From positions 1 to 40,718 of the forward strand of contig NZ_PJJJ01000016.1 in the NCBI RefSeq assembly GCF_002929495.1: a stretch of DNA of 40,718 bases, in the 5' to 3' direction. Origin of the DNA: Cryobacterium sp. Y82 (GTDB taxonomy: Bacteria; Actinomycetota; Actinomycetes; Actinomycetales; Microbacteriaceae). The notes beneath the pieces are model-generated. The model made no database searches and was not told the origin of the DNA. It saw nothing but the letters and a program-made list of their open reading frames with translations. Below, piece after piece: positions 7,511 through 15,490 of this stretch. The first letter of the stretch is position 1. Each line of letters begins with the position of its first letter. Position numbers and translations under genes: made by a program.

Positions 7511-8113
7511 GTGACAAGTCTGTTTGAGCGCTGGGAGAAAACCGATCCGCGAGCGTGGACAACGGAGGCCGTTGAAGGTTGGCTGGAAAAGGAATTTCGG
7601 GCCTATGAGATCCCGTTGGCAGCGATTTCCAGTGCGGACTACCGCAATGATGAAGAGGTCCGTGAAGACCTGATCTACAAGCTGTACACAATCACTCATC
7701 CTGATGTACTTCAACGCCTGTACAGCGCAGACGAGAAAGCGATGAAAGACTGCGGCCCTGAGGCCTACGAGGACTATTGGAAAAGCCTGTTCCTGGATCA
7801 GGATCGGCGCTCGGGTGCCGCAACGGTGCGATCAGCTCTGCCGAACGCGTCCTGGCTGGCCTACAACTTGCTGACGATTCAGCACGCCCTGGGGCAGCGC
7901 ACGTCGGTTGTTCTTGAACGTGAAGGTGGTCAGGTGACCGGAGCCAAGGTATATGGAATGTCCGACTACCTCAGCACATTCTTGGTCGCGGTGACTGGTT
8001 TCCGGGAAGCCGGAGCCGACGAGCGAAACTACTATTCCATGGTCACTGGCGACGTGAATGATATTGGTTTCAATTGGTATCTCGAAAGTCTGGCGCGCCA
8101 CGGAATGATCTAA
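7511..8113 (+). CDS. Conserved-looking soluble protein of unknown function
   Basis: The 200-aa protein has no signal peptide or membrane helix. It is rich in acidic and aromatic residues (WEKTDPRAW, EAYEDYWKSLFLDQD, NDIGFNWYLESLARHGMI) and has an alpha/beta appearance. I do not recognise a family. The GTG at 7511 is chosen because GGAG (7499-7502) precedes it by about 8 nt; an upstream ATG at 7493 lacks a site. Hairpin repeat copy C follows 54 bp after the stop, the same arrangement as after the GNAT-ABM and YoeB genes. Confidence 0.7.
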   Translation: MTSLFERWEKTDPRAWTTEAVEGWLEKEFRAYEIPLAAISSADYRNDEEVREDLIYKLYTITHPDVLQRLYSADEKAMKDCGPEAYEDYWKSLFLDQDRRSGAATVRSALPNASWLAYNLLTIQHALGQRTSVVLEREGGQVTGAKVYGMSDYLSTFLVAVTGFREAGADERNYYSMVTGDVNDIGFNWYLESLARHGMI

Positions 8114-8167
8114 CGGCGTCAGCGGCTGCTCAATGAGCCCCACACGCAACAGACGCGAAACCTGCCT

Positions 8168-8195
8168 GTCCCGGTGCGGGTTGTTCCCCGTGCGG
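8168..8195 (+). repeat. Hairpin repeat copy C
   Basis: The copy reads GTCCCGGTGCGGG, then TTGTTCCCCGTGCGG. It keeps the GTCCCG start and the GTTCCC loop but has a diverged stem. Copy D lies 590 bp further on, and the two copies bracket exactly the YefM-YoeB pair. Confidence 0.5.
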
Positions 8196-8261
8196 CGCAG
8201 AGCACTTCCTCACCGCACCCTACAGCGGTACGCTATCAAGTACTACTAATAGGAGGCGATC

Positions 8262-8513
8262 ATGTCAGCGATCACCGCGACGGAAGCACGCAAGAACCTA
8301 TTCGGGCTCATCCAGCAGGTCAATGACGACCACATCGCTGTCGAGGTCGTATCCCGGCACGGAAACGCGGTCATCCTGTCGAAAGAAGACTACGACGCAA
8401 TGACGGAGACGGCCTACCTGCTGAGGAACCCTGCCAATGCCGAGCGATTGCTCACCGCGATCGAGCGGGCCCGGCGCGGCGAGTTCGAGCAGCGCGACCT
8501 CTTCGACGCGTGA
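8262..8513 (+). CDS. yefM: YefM/Phd-family antitoxin
   Basis: This 83-aa antitoxin has the classical YefM layout: MSAITATEARKNLFGLIQQV, then VVSRHGNAVILSKEDYDAMTETAYLLRNPANAERL, and an acidic C-terminal tail (EFEQRDLFDA) that wraps the toxin. The N-terminal half dimerises and binds the promoter. AGGAGG (8251-8256) precedes the ATG. The region just upstream (GGTACGCTATCAAGTACTAC) has two GTAC half-sites and is a likely autoregulatory operator. The stop overlaps the toxin start by 4 bp (GTGA), so the two are translationally coupled. Confidence 0.92.
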   Translation: MSAITATEARKNLFGLIQQVNDDHIAVEVVSRHGNAVILSKEDYDAMTETAYLLRNPANAERLLTAIERARRGEFEQRDLFDA

Positions 8514-8770
8514 GTCGAACGATCGCCTTCGACCCGAATGGGTGGGAGGACTACGTCTACTGGCAGACTCAGGACCGTAAAACTCTCAAGCGAATCAACC
8601 AGCTAATTACCGACGCACTGCGTGATCCGTTCGCGGGCATAGGCAAACCCGAGGCCCTCAAGCACATCCTCTCCGGCGCGTGGTCCCGCCGCATCGACGA
8701 CACGAACCGCCTGGTCTATTACGTCACGGACGACCACATCATCATCCTGCAAGCCCGCGAACACTACTGA
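8510..8770 (+). CDS. yoeB: YoeB/Txe-family ribosome-dependent mRNA interferase toxin
   Basis: The 86-aa toxin shows the full YoeB signature: WEDYVYWQTQDRKTLKRIN, DPFAGIGKPEALK, WSRRIDDTNRLVYYV and the C-terminal AREHY. Residues matching the catalytic set of Escherichia coli YoeB are present (Glu48, Arg67, His85, Tyr86), so it should be active, cleaving mRNA in the ribosomal A site. It starts with a GTG overlapping the antitoxin stop. Copy D of the hairpin repeat begins 15 bp after its stop. Confidence 0.93.
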   Translation: MSRTIAFDPNGWEDYVYWQTQDRKTLKRINQLITDALRDPFAGIGKPEALKHILSGAWSRRIDDTNRLVYYVTDDHIIILQAREHY

Positions 8771-8784
8771 CCCGAGGTCCACGC

Positions 8785-8809
8785 GTCCGGTAGGGGGTTC
8801 GTTTACGGG
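8785..8809 (+). repeat. Hairpin repeat copy D
   Basis: The copy reads GTCCGGTAGGGGGTTC then GTTTACGGG. It lacks one C of the start block and has a T for the first C of the right arm, but keeps the GGGGGTTC loop and TTTACGGG arm. It lies immediately downstream of the YoeB gene. Confidence 0.6.
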
Positions 8810-8993
8810 CGCTCTATTCCAACAGTAATTTGGCGCCGCCAAAGGTTCTCGGGATTGGGACATGCCCCGCATCGTGGGGTACTTGACATGAAGGGCGTCG
8901 CTCTGGCCGGACGATAGCATCAGACCATTGCTACCCCGCGAGCACCGAATGCACGGGACCCCGGATTCTGCCTGACTGCGCTCGGAGGGTCTT

Positions 8994-10561
8994 ATGGCCA
9001 AGCGACACGCTCACATACTTCTGCTAGCGCATGAGGCCGCGCGGCAGCCGTTGTGGGATATGTCCGAAGGTTCGCCGACGGGCGAAATCGATCCGAGAAC
9101 GTTACGGCTCAGCCCTGCCCTGCTTCGACGGCTCGAGGCCTGGTTCAATGATGTTGGAGCTAAAGTGGCGCCGAGGGCGCAGGGCATCAACGTCGTCGAA
9201 AGCGATGAACAGATCACCGACTTTCTGGTTGAAGGTTTCTACATAGCGGGAGACCTTCAGCGAGAGCTCGGACACCAAATCGTGGTCGTCTACTTCAGGA
9301 ACTCCTTAGAACCTGAGGTAATCAAGACTGAGATGGAAGACGGGAACGCCTATTCGTCCACAGATACCGTCGAGGGCGAAGCGAAGGAGCGTGGACGCAA
9401 CGGGAGCTTTGACGTCCGCTCCATAGAGGCGCCGGCGTGGCAAAAAGTGCTCGATCTCGAAGCACAGAAGCGAGCATTGGGCAACGACATCGGGGCGATC
9501 CCCACCGGCAAATGGAACCGACTCATGGACCGCCTCTCCATGGCTGAAAATCAGGCGGTTCGGGAAGCAGACCTTGTGGACCGGCTGCGAGCCGCGGTGC
9601 CGGACATAACCGATCCGATCGATCGGGAGTTCGTTTACCAGGCGATCGCGCCACTCGTCGTGTGGCACGCGGAGGATATCGAAACGGTGTGGGACGACCC
9701 CCGTGTCAGGTTGACGGCGGAGGAGCTGGTCGGGGCGCCGGCGCTCTATCTGGCCGAGAATGCAGCGGGTGACCTCGAAGACATCTACTCGTGGGATCTC
9801 GAGGATCGGTGGGAGCCGATGAGCCCTTCCGGAATCTGTCCCGCATCGGCGGCGCGCCCACACAAGTCTCCGACGTGCAACCGCCCGACGATGCCTTCCT
9901 CATACAGATCGACTTCCGCGGGATCCCGAAGGACCAGTCCGAGAACCCGCCGTTACTGCGGCTACTCGAGAGTCACGGCGCACCGGCCGATGGGCTGCTC
10001 CAGGTGTTTCACACGACGACGGGTGACTCCCGCACCGACCCGGGTGTCCCCGGTGGTGGAGCGACGCTGCGTTATCTGTCAGAAGCCAGCCTCGCCCGCC
10101 GTCTACCGGTCGATATGGACGCGGAATGTGCGGTCTACCCGCCCTCGCGTACCAGTGTGAGCTGCGGCCTCGGCTTCAGAAACGGACCCATCAGCACCGA
10201 CCGCTCCGCGGAGACCGTTGTGGATCTGCAACGGATCGCCGACATTGGGGCACGCGGTGGCTGCCACACCGTGCAGTACGAGTCGGCCACCGACCCGTTT
10301 TCGGCAACTGAACTGCCAGTGACTCGTCTGTTCGGGATGCAGAGCTACGACTTCGACCTGCCCGACGAAGATGTCGACCTCCTCCACAGAGAGCTCCCGC
10401 TCGCCGCCGACAACCATCACGTACTGCTGTTGAACATCACCGGCGATCACAGCTTCGACACGGTTTTTGGCGATGGTGGAAGACTTGAGATCTGGATCCG
10501 CGACACGGACCTGCGCGCCGCACGATTCGACTCCATCGTCTCCTTCATCCGCAGCACATGA
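8994..10561 (+). pseudogene. DUF1963/YwqG-like protein with an N-terminal extension, frameshifted
   Basis: Two frames join into one protein of about 520 aa. The first (from the ATG at 8994, after GGAGG) gives about 275 residues of a charged N-terminal region ending in SWDLEDRWEPMSP. The second picks up as PFRNLSRIGGAPTQVSD and carries the YwqG/DUF1963 hallmarks DDAFLIQIDFRGIP, GLLQVFHTTTGD, FGMQSYDFDLPDE and the typical end DGGRLEIWIRDTDLRAARFD. The switch lies at about 9822-9830 in a CCC run, so one missing C would restore the frame. The function of DUF1963 proteins is unknown. It is either a real frameshift or a homopolymer error. Confidence 0.65.
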
Positions 10562-10646
10562 CCGGCCACTGCAATGCTTCGTGCGAACGATCTCATTGAC
10601 TGAACTCGGAGCGTCGCGCGAACCCTCGGCTTCCTAGCGGTGGCGA

Positions 10647-10671
10647 TGTCGTGTCGTGTCGTGTCGTGTCG
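10647..10671 (+). repeat. TGTCG pentanucleotide repeat, five copies
   Basis: TGTCG is repeated five times without interruption in the short gap between the DUF1963-like gene and the minus-strand GNAT gene. A five-base unit would be frame-altering in a coding region, but none is evident here. Confidence 0.9.
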
Positions 10672-10710
10672 ACGCTCGTTGCGCTCGTCGCTGTCGCGCT
10701 CACCGTTCGT

Positions 10711-11187
10711 CTAACGGGTCGGTGTGGGCTGCTTCTGAATTCGTTTTTCCATGCAGTAGCTCGTTGGGTCATCTACATACTTGCCGAATCGAGGAATATG
10801 CTCGTAGCCCGATCGCTTGTACAGAGCGATTGCAGCAGTCGGAGGAAGCCCTGTTTCGAGCTGAATAAGCGAGATATTCACCGTGTGAGCGAACGCTTCA
10901 ACAGTTTCGAGCAACGCCCGGCCAACTCCAGCACCCCGAGCAGCATCGGTCACGAACATTCGCTTGACCCCACCTATCTTGTCGCCGCGATCGACAATCG
11001 CAGTCGTTCTGAGGGCCAGACCATTGTCACGAGCAACATAAAACACGACATCAGGTCGCTCGAGAGCAACAATGTCGAGGCCGTGATAACTCTCGGTGGG
11101 GTACAGGCTTAGGGCGAAATCATCATTCGGCTGCACCAGACCGAGAACGTCATCTTGGCGGGGATTTTCTAGCGCGGTGGTAAGCAC
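10711..11187 (-). CDS. GNAT-family N-acetyltransferase
   Basis: This 158-aa protein resembles the YsnE-type GNATs: DFALSLYPTESYHGLDI near the N-terminus, then the acetyl-CoA site GGVKRMFVTDAARGAGVGRALLETVEAFA, and IALYKRSGYEHIPRFGKY. The substrate is unknown. The GTG at 11187 sits almost on top of AGGAGGG, so the true start may be a few codons away or initiation may be atypical. The usual GCGA stretch before the acetyl-CoA motif reads RTTAIVDRGD, a small departure from the family. It is divergent from the HD-domain gene. Confidence 0.8.
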   Translation of the reverse strand: MLTTALENPRQDDVLGLVQPNDDFALSLYPTESYHGLDIVALERPDVVFYVARDNGLALRTTAIVDRGDKIGGVKRMFVTDAARGAGVGRALLETVEAFAHTVNISLIQLETGLPPTAAIALYKRSGYEHIPRFGKYVDDPTSYCMEKRIQKQPTPTR

Positions 11188-11341
11188 CCCTCCTCGTAGG
11201 GTTCCGACGTCTCGACGAAGATCTTGATCGCCTCAACCAGTGGGCCGGATCGCCGGCGTGCTGGAGGTTCGGCGGATACGACACTTCGGCACAAGGTCGG
11301 CACGTCGTAGTGCTAGACGAGTGGCCGGATAGCATTGGGCT

Positions 11342-11950
11342 ATGAAGATGGTCGACTTTGTTGTATCTGGCTCGGTGGCGGCGCGTGCCGCGCTGGAGGT
11401 TGCGACGGAGTACGTGCCGGGGGCGCTTCTTAACCACAGCATCCGGTCCTGGTACTGGGCAGTCGGGTTCGCTTCGCTTGAGATGCGAGAAGGGTTCGAC
11501 GCGGAACTGCTTTATGTCTCTGCTGTCCTGCACGATGTCGGACTGGCTGTCGAGTTCGACAACGACACGCTCTCGTATGAGCTTGCCGCTGGCCACGTCG
11601 CCTGGGCTCTCACGGCCGGGGCAGGCTGGGAGGCGAGTCGTCGCACTCGGGCTCTTGAGGTGATCGTTCGGCACAACTGGCCCGAAGTCGATCCGGAGCA
11701 GGATCTGGAGGGCTATTTGCTGGAAGTTGCGACGGGTCTAGATATTTCCGGCAGTCGATCGGAGGCCCTCCCCGAAAGCTTCCGGTCGGAAGTCCTAGCG
11801 GCGTATCCGCGGCTCGGACTCGCGGCGGAATTCGAGTCTTGTGTGACCGATCAAGCTTCCCGCAAACCCGCGACAGCCGCCGCTCGGCTCATCGCTGGCG
11901 GGTTAGTTCGCAAACTCAAGAACAACCCTCTTGAATTGTCTGGATCCTGA
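11342..11950 (+). CDS. HD-domain protein (cyanamide-hydratase-like branch)
   Basis: The 202-aa product carries the HD metal-binding pattern: His32 in LLNHSIRS, His64-Asp65 in VLHDVGL, His85 in AAGHVAW and Asp134 in TGLDISG. The opening NHSIRSWYWA and the LLYVSAVLHDVGL block recall the cyanamide hydratase/DDI2-like HD proteins rather than nucleotide phosphohydrolases of the YfbR type, but the substrate cannot be assigned. It is probably a cytoplasmic metal-dependent hydrolase or lyase. The ATG at 11342 has no strong ribosome site. Repeat copy E lies 120 bp downstream. Confidence 0.8.
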   Translation: MKMVDFVVSGSVAARAALEVATEYVPGALLNHSIRSWYWAVGFASLEMREGFDAELLYVSAVLHDVGLAVEFDNDTLSYELAAGHVAWALTAGAGWEASRRTRALEVIVRHNWPEVDPEQDLEGYLLEVATGLDISGSRSEALPESFRSEVLAAYPRLGLAAEFESCVTDQASRKPATAAARLIAGGLVRKLKNNPLELSGS

Positions 11951-12070
11951 GATTCCCCGTATCTGAAAAAGAGCATGATGCGCACCGGACGACTTGCCCT
12001 TTTCAGCAGCGCGCCAGGAAGAGCAGACCGTTTCTCAGCGGCGAGTTGTTCCGCTTGAGCCAAGACAACA

Positions 12071-12095
12071 GTCCCGCAGAAGGTTCCCCTTACGG
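12071..12095 (+). repeat. Hairpin repeat copy E
   Basis: The copy reads GTCCCGCAGAAGGTTCCC followed by CTTACGG. Left start block, loop and right arm match the consensus; the stem has a GCAG/CTTAC imperfection. A second partial match (GTTCCGCTTGAG, about 12047-12058) lies just upstream, so this site may be longer or duplicated. Confidence 0.7.
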
Positions 12096-12126
12096 TCGTG
12101 CTGGGGATTGCGTTGGGCGGATCTCT

Positions 12127-12594
12127 CTAGAGAAGTCGGCTTCACGCCACTTCGCGTTGGAGCTGCCCGGATTCCGTGAAGAGCCGCACCTGACGCGCGA
12201 GAGCGATCGCCAGTTCGCTCCTGTCCGCCGAGACGAATCCAACCTTTTGCTAGAACGGGCCGGAGCGTCGGCTGAAGAGCCATGCTCAAGTTGCTCCGGA
12301 TTCGGCGGCTCGGTCGAGCGCGAAGCGCGCCAATTGGAGGCCCCCGCCGAGACCTTGGAGTGCTGGAGCGACGGCTACGCTGCGAATGAGAACGTGTTGT
12401 TTGACCTCGCTGCGCTCGTAGCCCGTGCTAGCAATGCGTCCGGTTGTGGCGTCGCGTGCCGTCCACAGTCTCAATGTGGGGGAATCGAGTCCGCTGAGCG
12501 TCAGGTCAGCGACGCGAGGGAACGCGGTCACTGTGTCGAGGTCTGGGGGCGTCGTGAGTGTCAAGTGGAGCACTGGCTCCAAGATGTCGCTCAC
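12127..12594 (-). pseudogene. GNAT acetyltransferase gene with three in-frame stops
   Basis: From the GTG at 12594 the frame reads MSDILEPVLHLTLTTPPDLD, then the acetyl-CoA motif VLIRSVAVAPALQGLGGGLQLA. It meets TGA at 12288-12286, TAG at 12252-12250 and TGA at 12144-12142. Ignoring these, the same frame continues as AWLFSRRSGPF, QKVGFVSADRSELAIALARQ and QLQREVA, which is a normal GNAT C-terminus ending at 12127. The second and third stops stand where tryptophan (TGG) is expected. Single substitutions in one unbroken frame argue for true decay rather than sequencing error. It is transcribed against the downstream toxin-antitoxin genes. Confidence 0.8.
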
Positions 12595-12635
12595 GTAGAA
12601 CGCCTGCCTCTCAATTATCTCTGGCCGGAATTGAA

Positions 12636-12653
12636 TTCAGAACATGTTCGGAA
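12636..12653. promoter_or_regulatory. Palindromic operator upstream of the Phd/RelE-like pair
   Basis: The perfect palindrome GAACATGTTC (12640-12649) extends to TTC-N-GAACATGTTC-N-GAA. It lies 12 bp before the ATG of the antitoxin gene, the usual place for an antitoxin-binding autoregulatory operator. Binding is inferred. Confidence 0.55.
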
Positions 12654-12665
12654 TAGTATGGATTT

Positions 12666-13133
12666 ATGACGACAACACTCAATCTGGCGGGGCAACGTGT
12701 CGTGCAATCCTCGGAGCTATCCCGCAACTCGGCCGCAGTGTTCGCTGCCGCAGAGGAAGCGCCCGTCGAAGTCTCGCGGCGTGATGGCGAATCCCTCATC
12801 CTTACGACGAAGCGGGAGGCTGCTGCCCACGATCGGATCCTCGAGGTCGCCGCGCAGCTGATCGCTGTGTCGCTGGACGACAACGGCACGTTGGAGGACC
12901 GCCTCGCGCGCCCCTTCCCGTGGATCAAGCTTCTCAGTGTTCAGGATCAGAGAACGTGCGCACGGGACATCATCGACACTGCCCGCGGTGCCTTCGTCGT
13001 CAATCAGCTCGGGCGGATACTGACCGAGATCAAGGCTTGGCAGAACACCGCAGAGGCGGTCGCTGCCGGCTGGGGCCAGGATGAACCCGATTGGCTGCGC
13101 GAACCGGTGGCGGTTACGAAGCCACGCCTCTAG
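12666..13133 (+). CDS. Phd-like antitoxin with a long C-terminal region
   Basis: The N-terminal third (QRVVQSSELSRNSAAVFAAA, EEAPVEVSRRDGESLILTTK) is the Phd/prevent-host-death fold that dimerises and binds DNA. The protein is 155 aa, nearly twice a classical Phd, and its second half (LSVQDQRTCARDIIDTARGA, LGRILTEIKAWQNTAEAVAAGW) is helical and probably makes the toxin-binding region. The ATG at 12666 follows the palindromic operator closely. Its TAG overlaps the GTG of the next gene by one base (TAGTG), so the genes are coupled. Target and toxin class are inferred from the partner. Confidence 0.8.
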   Translation: MTTTLNLAGQRVVQSSELSRNSAAVFAAAEEAPVEVSRRDGESLILTTKREAAAHDRILEVAAQLIAVSLDDNGTLEDRLARPFPWIKLLSVQDQRTCARDIIDTARGAFVVNQLGRILTEIKAWQNTAEAVAAGWGQDEPDWLREPVAVTKPRL

Positions 13134-13471
13134 TGCCTCCGAAGAAGGGTTCCGTTTCCCGGCCACTCAAATCATCAGAATTCGTGATCGAGCACGCCTC
13201 GAATCAAGCTGCCGCTAGATGGCGCGATATCGTCGCAACGCAGAAAGGCTCTGCCGCGGATGCCTGGGACCGACTCACGAAGGCCCCCAACCAATCAGAC
13301 CCCAAGTGCCACCAGCTCAAGGGCCAACTGGCAACTATTGTTCGCGACGGCATCGCCCACGATCAATGGCAATACGAACTCTCCGGTGGGGCACGCATCT
13401 GGTTCTACATTGATGACAAAACAGTAAAGATCGTCAACGTGTTCACGAAGCACCCCAACCAAACGAAGTAG
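13133..13471 (+). CDS. RelE/ParE-superfamily toxin
   Basis: The 112-aa protein starts at a GTG that overlaps the antitoxin stop. It has a basic N-terminus, a helix pair AARWRDIVATQKGSAADAWD, then the strand block LKGQLATIVRDGIAHDQWQYEL, SGGARIWFYIDDKTVKIVNV and ends FTKHPNQTK. This layout (LKG, QWQYE, GARIWF, HPNQTK) is that of actinobacterial RelE-like toxins. It could be an mRNA interferase or a gyrase poison; the sequence does not decide. Hairpin repeat copy F lies 45 bp downstream. Confidence 0.78.
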   Translation: MPPKKGSVSRPLKSSEFVIEHASNQAAARWRDIVATQKGSAADAWDRLTKAPNQSDPKCHQLKGQLATIVRDGIAHDQWQYELSGGARIWFYIDDKTVKIVNVFTKHPNQTK

Positions 13472-13515
13472 GTGCAGGCGTTCACGACCGCCACCTCATC
13501 GGCTTTCCATCACCT

Positions 13516-13543
13516 GTCCCGCAAGAGGTTCCGCTTGCGGGAC
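13516..13543 (+). repeat. Hairpin repeat copy F (perfect stem)
   Basis: This is the cleanest copy. GTCCCGCAAG pairs over 10 bp with CTTGCGGGAC around the loop AGGTTCCG. Compared with copy J, the stem T-A pair is C-G here, a compensatory change that supports selection on the folded form. It lies just after the RelE-like toxin gene. Confidence 0.9.
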
Positions 13544-13553
13544 TGGGACGCTG

Positions 13554-13811
13554 TCATCCAGCAAGACTGGGTGGAGCCGTTGACTGTTGGTGTTTATTTG
13601 AAAAGAGAATTTTCGGGGTGTCGTGGCGTCTCCAATCTTTACAAGTACATTCATCCTCGGCGGCATGATCCGCGGGATGTTGGATGCCGCGTACGCCGTG
13701 CGTCCACGCCCATAGCAATCCAGCCATTAAGGCGGTGAGACTGAAGCCGGCTGATGCGTCGCTCCCGACAATCCCTGCCGGATAGAGCAGCCAGCAACCG
13801 GCCACTGCCAC
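13554..13811 (-). CDS. Possible small membrane protein
   Basis: The minus-strand frame encodes LVRLAVITVAVAGCWLLYPA, then FSLTALMAGLLWAWTHG, which would be two membrane helices. A cysteine/charged tail (DECTCKDWRRHDTPK) follows. A GTG at 13811 can start it, though the frame stays open further upstream without a clear start. No family recognised and no ribosome site seen, so it may be a fragment. It fills most of the gap between copy F and the GntR gene. Confidence 0.35.
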   Translation of the reverse strand: MAVAGCWLLYPAGIVGSDASAGFSLTALMAGLLWAWTHGVRGIQHPADHAAEDECTCKDWRRHDTPKILFSNKHQQSTAPPSLAG

Positions 13812-14101
13812 AGTGATGACAGCCAGACGGACGAGAGCCCGGCGGTGGACCGTGATACACGTTGGTCGAGACTGGAGGGTTGTATTCCTGCGTAGTCCAA
13901 CGACTCGATTCGGTGGAATTACTCCGATGAGTAGGTTTGTGGCTTTCGATCATTGATCTCCCGACCGCCAATCTGATCAGCGGGCAGGAGCGTCGTCAAG
14001 TCTCACTCTGCGACGCCCGGGCGGATGCGTTGTCGCGTAGAAGGTTGGCAATTGGATGCATGGGCGCTCGGGTCGTCAGATTTCATCAGACTCGATTGTT
14101 C

Positions 14102-14107
14102 TAGTAT
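14102..14107 (+). promoter_or_regulatory. -10 element of a near-leaderless promoter for the GntR gene
   Basis: TAGTAT lies 10 nt before the ATG at 14118 and no ribosome site intervenes, so transcription should start within a few bases of the start codon. Leaderless transcripts of this form are common in actinobacteria. A TTG-rich -35 region upstream is only weakly matched. Confidence 0.45.
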
Positions 14108-14117
14108 CGTTGCAAAC

Positions 14118-14474
14118 ATGTTGTTCGTGGTGGATGCGTCTTCGTCGGTATCGCTGGCGGAGCAGATTGCTGTGCAGGTGCGTTCCGGGGTGGTGAGCGG
14201 TGACCTGAAACCGGGTGAACGGCTTCCTCCAGCACGTGATCTGGCGAAGTCTTTGCGTGTGAACATGCACACGGTGTTGCGTGCGTATGCGGAGCTGCGA
14301 AACGACGAAGTGATTGAGATGCGTCAAGGGCGTGGGGCGTTCGTGCGCAAGGACGCTGGCGCCGGGCTTATTCACGTGACCGAGCTGGCAGCTCAGTTGA
14401 TGCACGAGGCGCGAAAGCTCGGGTTGACCCAGTCAGATATTTTGCGATTGATCCAGAGGGGTGGAATTAGATGA
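14118..14474 (+). CDS. GntR-family regulator, YtrA type
   Basis: This 118-aa protein begins MLFVVDASSSVSLAEQIAVQV and continues with the GntR winged helix: GDLKPGERLPPARDLAKSL, RVNMHTVLRAYAELRNDEVIEMRQGRGAFV. Only a short helical tail follows, as in the YtrA subfamily, which usually represses a neighbouring membrane or transport operon. The ATG at 14118 fits the family N-terminus and the -10 box. Its stop overlaps the start of the DUF1648 gene by 4 bp (ATGA), the standard arrangement for this pair. Confidence 0.88.
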   Translation: MLFVVDASSSVSLAEQIAVQVRSGVVSGDLKPGERLPPARDLAKSLRVNMHTVLRAYAELRNDEVIEMRQGRGAFVRKDAGAGLIHVTELAAQLMHEARKLGLTQSDILRLIQRGGIR

Positions 14475-15472
14475 GTAACAAGAGCGTGAGTGCCGAGATA
14501 GTTCGGAGGGTTCTGGCCGCGGCCTCGTTGTGTGTACCGGTGTTGGTGGTGATCATCTCGTGGTGGGTCTGGCGAGATAGCCTTCCCGCTGAGCTCGCCT
14601 CGCATTGGTCGGGTGCAGGGCCGGCTGATGACGCGATGTCTGTGGGAGCGCTGCTCGCCCTGAACCTGGGGATGACGGGCGTGCCAGCCGTCGCCGGAGT
14701 CACGATAAGTGTCTGGCCCGGAATCAGCGCGCGGGCCAGGCGAGGTGCCTATTTCTTCCTCGGCGTGTTCGGCGGGATGGGTGCCGCCACATGGTTGCTC
14801 TCCGCTGGGCTGACGATGCAGGTCGGCGACCCGTATGAAGTTGTCCTCGGGGCATGGGTCATCGTGTCTTTCGTCGCCGCTGGCTATGGGATCATCCCAT
14901 TCCTAATCGCACCACGGCCCCGGCTGAAGGCGACGGATGTCGAGAAGCGAATCGACTTCGCGCCCAGTGCCGTTGGTGCTTGGTCCCAAACGATCACGGG
15001 AAACATGTTTCTTTGGGTGGCGATTGGACTGATCATTCTCGGGTCCGTCATCTATGGGCCAGCGGTCATCGCCGGGCGGGCTTTGGACCAAATCGTTGGC
15101 ATAGTCGTGATGGCTGTCGCCATTGTTTTAGTTGCCTCGTTCGTTCGGTTGCGCGTGACTGCTGATTGGCGGGGTCTGCGGGTGGTCTCGGCCATTTTTC
15201 GGATTCCGTTGAAACGTATCCGCCTAGACGCCATTGATGTCGTCGAGGCCGCCGAACTTCGACCCGCTGAGTGGGGCGGGTGGGGGTATCGAATCATGCC
15301 CGGACGATCCGCTGTCATTTTGAGGAAGGGGCCTGGGCTGATTGTGACGACAAAAAGAGAGAAGCAGTTCGCGATCAGTCTCGACGATCCCGAAACGCCA
15401 GCAGCCCTGCTAGCAACGCTTCGAGACGACAATGCTGCAGTGCCGGAGATGAAGCGGGAAAGCAATCCATGA
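14471..15472 (+). CDS. DUF1648-domain membrane protein
   Basis: The 333-aa protein has about six to seven membrane helices (for example VLAAASLCVPVLVVIISWWV, AYFFLGVFGGMGAATWLL, VVLGAWVIVSFVAAGYGIIP). The DUF1648 block near the N-terminus is SLPAELASHWSGAGPADD. A soluble C-terminal part with a PH-like appearance follows, VTADWRGLRVVSAIFRIP through AVILRKGPGLIVTT. The family function is unknown; it is commonly cotranscribed with a YtrA-type GntR regulator, as here. It probably belongs to the cell-envelope stress response of the operon. Confidence 0.85.
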   Translation: MSNKSVSAEIVRRVLAAASLCVPVLVVIISWWVWRDSLPAELASHWSGAGPADDAMSVGALLALNLGMTGVPAVAGVTISVWPGISARARRGAYFFLGVFGGMGAATWLLSAGLTMQVGDPYEVVLGAWVIVSFVAAGYGIIPFLIAPRPRLKATDVEKRIDFAPSAVGAWSQTITGNMFLWVAIGLIILGSVIYGPAVIAGRALDQIVGIVVMAVAIVLVASFVRLRVTADWRGLRVVSAIFRIPLKRIRLDAIDVVEAAELRPAEWGGWGYRIMPGRSAVILRKGPGLIVTTKREKQFAISLDDPETPAALLATLRDDNAAVPEMKRESNP

Positions 15473-15490
15473 TGGGAATGCCCGGCCCCG

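Noticed and set aside
12647..12649. A start codon inside the GAACATGTTC palindrome for the antitoxin
   Set aside because: The ATG there is out of frame with the antitoxin; the ATG at 12666 fits the family N-terminus.
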